Origin: Batillaria attramentaria
Lineage: Eukaryota; Mollusca; Gastropoda; Batillariidae
NCBI GenBank assembly: GCA_018292915.2
Contig: JACVVK020000206.1
Span: forward strand, 236,501 to 300,500
Length of the DNA: 64,000 nt
Direction of reading: 5' to 3'
Each line of letters starts with the position of its first letter. Position 1 is the first letter of the stretch. Below, in pieces: positions 61,990-64,000 of the stretch. The notes under the pieces were generated by a model. The model had not been told where the DNA came from. It was given only the letters and a program-made list of their open reading frames with translations, and did no database searches. The translations under genes and the position numbers were made by a program.

Positions 61990-62144
61990 CTTGTTTCGTG
62001 CATTTGTAACCTTCAATGTGATTGGCTTAGACGCAGAGGCAGCTGTGGTTATCCAATCACAAAACACGTTGGTTTGGTCGAAGGGCGTTCAGCAACAGAA
62101 GTTGAACGGAAACTAGCATTTTCGTCCTGAGACATGTAGACACC
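61990..62144. promoter_or_regulatory. Compact bidirectional promoter, ATPAF2 / GID4
   Basis: Only 155 bp separate the two start codons. Oppositely oriented CCAAT boxes lie at 62021-62025 (ATTGG) and 62053-62057 (CCAAT). A YY1-like GCCATCTTG overlaps the ATPAF2 start. No TATA box was seen. A minimal ATG-TAG uORF at 62134-62139 precedes GID4. Confidence 0.6.
62134..62139 (+). promoter_or_regulatory. Minimal start-stop uORF (ATG TAG) before GID4
   Basis: ATG immediately followed by TAG, five bases before the GID4 ATG, whose own context (acaccATGc) is good. If the transcript includes it, it could pause or reduce initiation. Inference only. Confidence 0.4.
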
Positions 62145-63955
62145 ATGCCTGGCCTCACAAAGATTGACCCCCCGCCTCCAGCAAACTCAAAGTTGCCTGG
62201 CGTCACGACAACCCTGCTGTACAACGGTTCCAGGTTCACTGGGCACCAGAAAAGCAAAGGAAACTGTTACGACGTAGAGGTGGTTCTGCAGGTAACATGA
62301 GTGTACTCAGGAACGACATGAGCAAGCAGCTTGTAAAATTGAAACTTGTACAAAAGAGTTGCAGATTTTTGTTTTAAAGAAGCCAAGGGAATGGCAGCAA
62401 TCATAATGGATTACTAACTTCGATTTTATTGTCCATGTTCAATGTCATGACATGCACTGTGACTTACAAAATTACCAAACTGCAGTTAGTGTTTGAGTTA
62501 CCTGTGTCACAATGAACTACAATATTAGTGTGAAATGCAGGTGAATGAGAGAAAGCAGATGAAAAACTAATGCCATGCTTATATGAAAATGGCTTGGGCA
62601 AACACCTGAAATAAGCACCATGAATTACTGATGATTTTACTGTAATGGTGGTGTTGTTTTTTAATCCATTAAAAATCTTCCTTCATATTTTTCACATTGG
62701 CAATAATTTCATTGTTCTTATCTTCCAGCATGTGGACTATGAGAATTCTTACCTCTGTGGGTATCTCAAAATCAAGGGGTTGACAGAAGAATACCCGACC
62801 CTGACAACTTTCTTTGACGGGGAAATCATAAGCAAGAAACACCCCTTTCTCACCAGAAAATGGGATGCGGATGAAGATGTTGACAGGAAACATTGGGTGT
62901 GTAGTTAGAGCATTAATGGGATTGTATTACAAAAGATGTCTGGGGTTTTAAAATGTTGAGATCTCAGAGAAATATATGGGTCACTTAATTTTGTTTTGGT
63001 TACCTGTAAAAGTCGATTTTATACATTTTAGCCATGAATGAGAGTATTTTATTTTGAATATTGGTCAAAGAAATTTAGCTTTGAAGGAATTAATCATTAG
63101 TATGCAGAAACCACTGCTAAGACCACTACCTGTTCAAGCTGTACAAATGTGCTTGACACTGTTGCTGACATGTACTTGGTATTACATGTAAATTGTATTC
63201 AATATGTTGTATTTCACTCATCATCGTCATGCTAGTTTTCAAGAAAAGGCAAAAGAATGTTTTATGTCATATGATTTCAATATTTTTTCTTTTCCAACAG
63301 GGCAAATTTCTGTCATTTTACCAGTTTGCAAAGACCTTCAATTCAGACAGTTTCGACTATGAGGACTTAAAAACTACAGACTACGTCTTCATGAGATGGA
63401 AGGTCATAAGCTTATTTTGATTTTGTTCCCCATGAATAAATTGTTGGTTGTGTTGTTAACTGATACAATGTTGTTAATTGTTAATTTCCATCAGCAGTAG
63501 ACAGGTGAGATGGTACGTTCATGACAATAGCAGTAATAATACAGAATAAAATTACAATAAATAGTAAAGATATTTTTCCTGTCAAAGGTTGTGAATGGGT
63601 AGGGATGGTTTACCAGTCAAACCATATTTGGGTACGTGGCAAATTGTCACCAGCAGGGTTTAAACTAGTTTTAGAAATGGTGGTCAGGCTTTTTTCTTCT
63701 TCCTGTGTTTCATGTGACATTGCTGCTGTGTGAGATTGTGATGATGACCATGCAAATGGTATGGTTGATTGGGTTTTGTACTTGTAAGTGTTCACCTCCC
63801 TTACCCTCCCTTCTTACTCCACAGGAGCACTTCCTGGTGCCAGATCACACAATCAAGGACATCAGCGGTGCATCATTTGCAGGATTTTACTACATCTGCT
63901 TCCAGAAATCGACAGCCACAATTGAAGGCTACTATTACCACAGGAGTTCAGAGTG
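62145..63955 (+). CDS. GID4: GID4, substrate receptor of the GID/CTLH E3 ligase (3' end outside window)
   Basis: Recognises Pro/N-degrons and recruits substrates to the GID/CTLH ubiquitin ligase. Exons: 62145-62291, 62729-62896, 63301-63402, 63825-63955; 182 complete codons plus two bases. The sequence [20 protein letters not shown] leads into the beta-barrel ([101 protein letters not shown]). The third exon ends at a poor donor (gtcata), but frame and family alignment require it. In human GID4 about 20 residues follow SSEW, so only one short exon should be missing. The N-terminus is shorter than in human. Confidence 0.94.
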
Positions 63956-64000
63956 GTATGCAATGTGCTATTTTTTTTTCCACAGTATACGGTTTTTGAC

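Noticed and set aside
1..64000. CRISPR arrays, bacterial operons, riboswitches, plasmid or phage genes
   Set aside because: Nothing of the kind was seen; the window is intron-rich animal DNA.

Overview
The window looks like animal nuclear DNA, most likely from a lophotrochozoan and probably a mollusc. The genes carry many phase-conserved GT-AG introns. The non-coding DNA is dense in (CA/GT)n microsatellites, homopolymer G/C tracts, tRNA-headed SINE-like repeats with (ATT)n tails, small TIR elements (MITEs) and one intact MULE transposase. The species assignment is inference. No bacterial, plasmid, phage or CRISPR features were seen.

Layout. (1) 240-27498, plus strand: the 3' part of a giant muscle-kinase gene of the UNC-89/obscurin (SPEG-related) type. 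Its 35 exons in the window encode about 2426 residues: seven Fn3 domains, two Ig domains, kinase 1, a charged linker, Ig, Fn3, kinase 2 and a Glu/Ala-rich repetitive tail. The gene starts before base 1. Kinase 1 keeps its catalytic residues. Kinase 2 has lost the catalytic Asp, the following Asn and the DFG Gly, so it reads as a pseudokinase. (2) 29.6-50.7 kb, minus strand: a complete TOM1/TOM1L2 (VHS-GAT) endosomal adaptor gene in 16 coding exons, 535 aa, with a roughly 2.5 kb 3' UTR ending tail-to-tail with gene 1. (3) 51409-57756, plus strand: complete DRC3 (LRRC48, nexin-dynein regulatory complex of motile cilia), 10 exons, 523 aa. (4) 59022-61989, minus strand: complete ATPAF2, the mitochondrial F1-ATPase assembly factor, 8 exons, 295 aa. 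(5) 62145 to beyond the window end, plus strand: GID4, substrate receptor of the GID/CTLH ubiquitin ligase, nearly complete.

The order and orientation TOM1-type(-) / DRC3(+) / ATPAF2(-) / GID4(+) is, from memory, the arrangement of human 17p11.2 (TOM1L2, DRC3, ATPAF2, GID4). It looks like ancient bilaterian microsynteny. Two of the junctions are head-to-head: 727 bp between start codons for TOM1/DRC3 and 155 bp for ATPAF2/GID4.

The strongest unexpected signals are a textbook AT-AC U12-type (minor spliceosome) intron in DRC3, a probable second U12 intron inside kinase 1, the loss of catalytic residues in kinase 2, a MULE whose terminal repeats are built from 15-bp units, a 34-bp tandem triplication of a 3' splice site, a 15-nt micro-exon, and paired elements carrying a hammerhead-like core. 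Exon borders were read by eye from frame continuity, GT/AG signals and family similarity.
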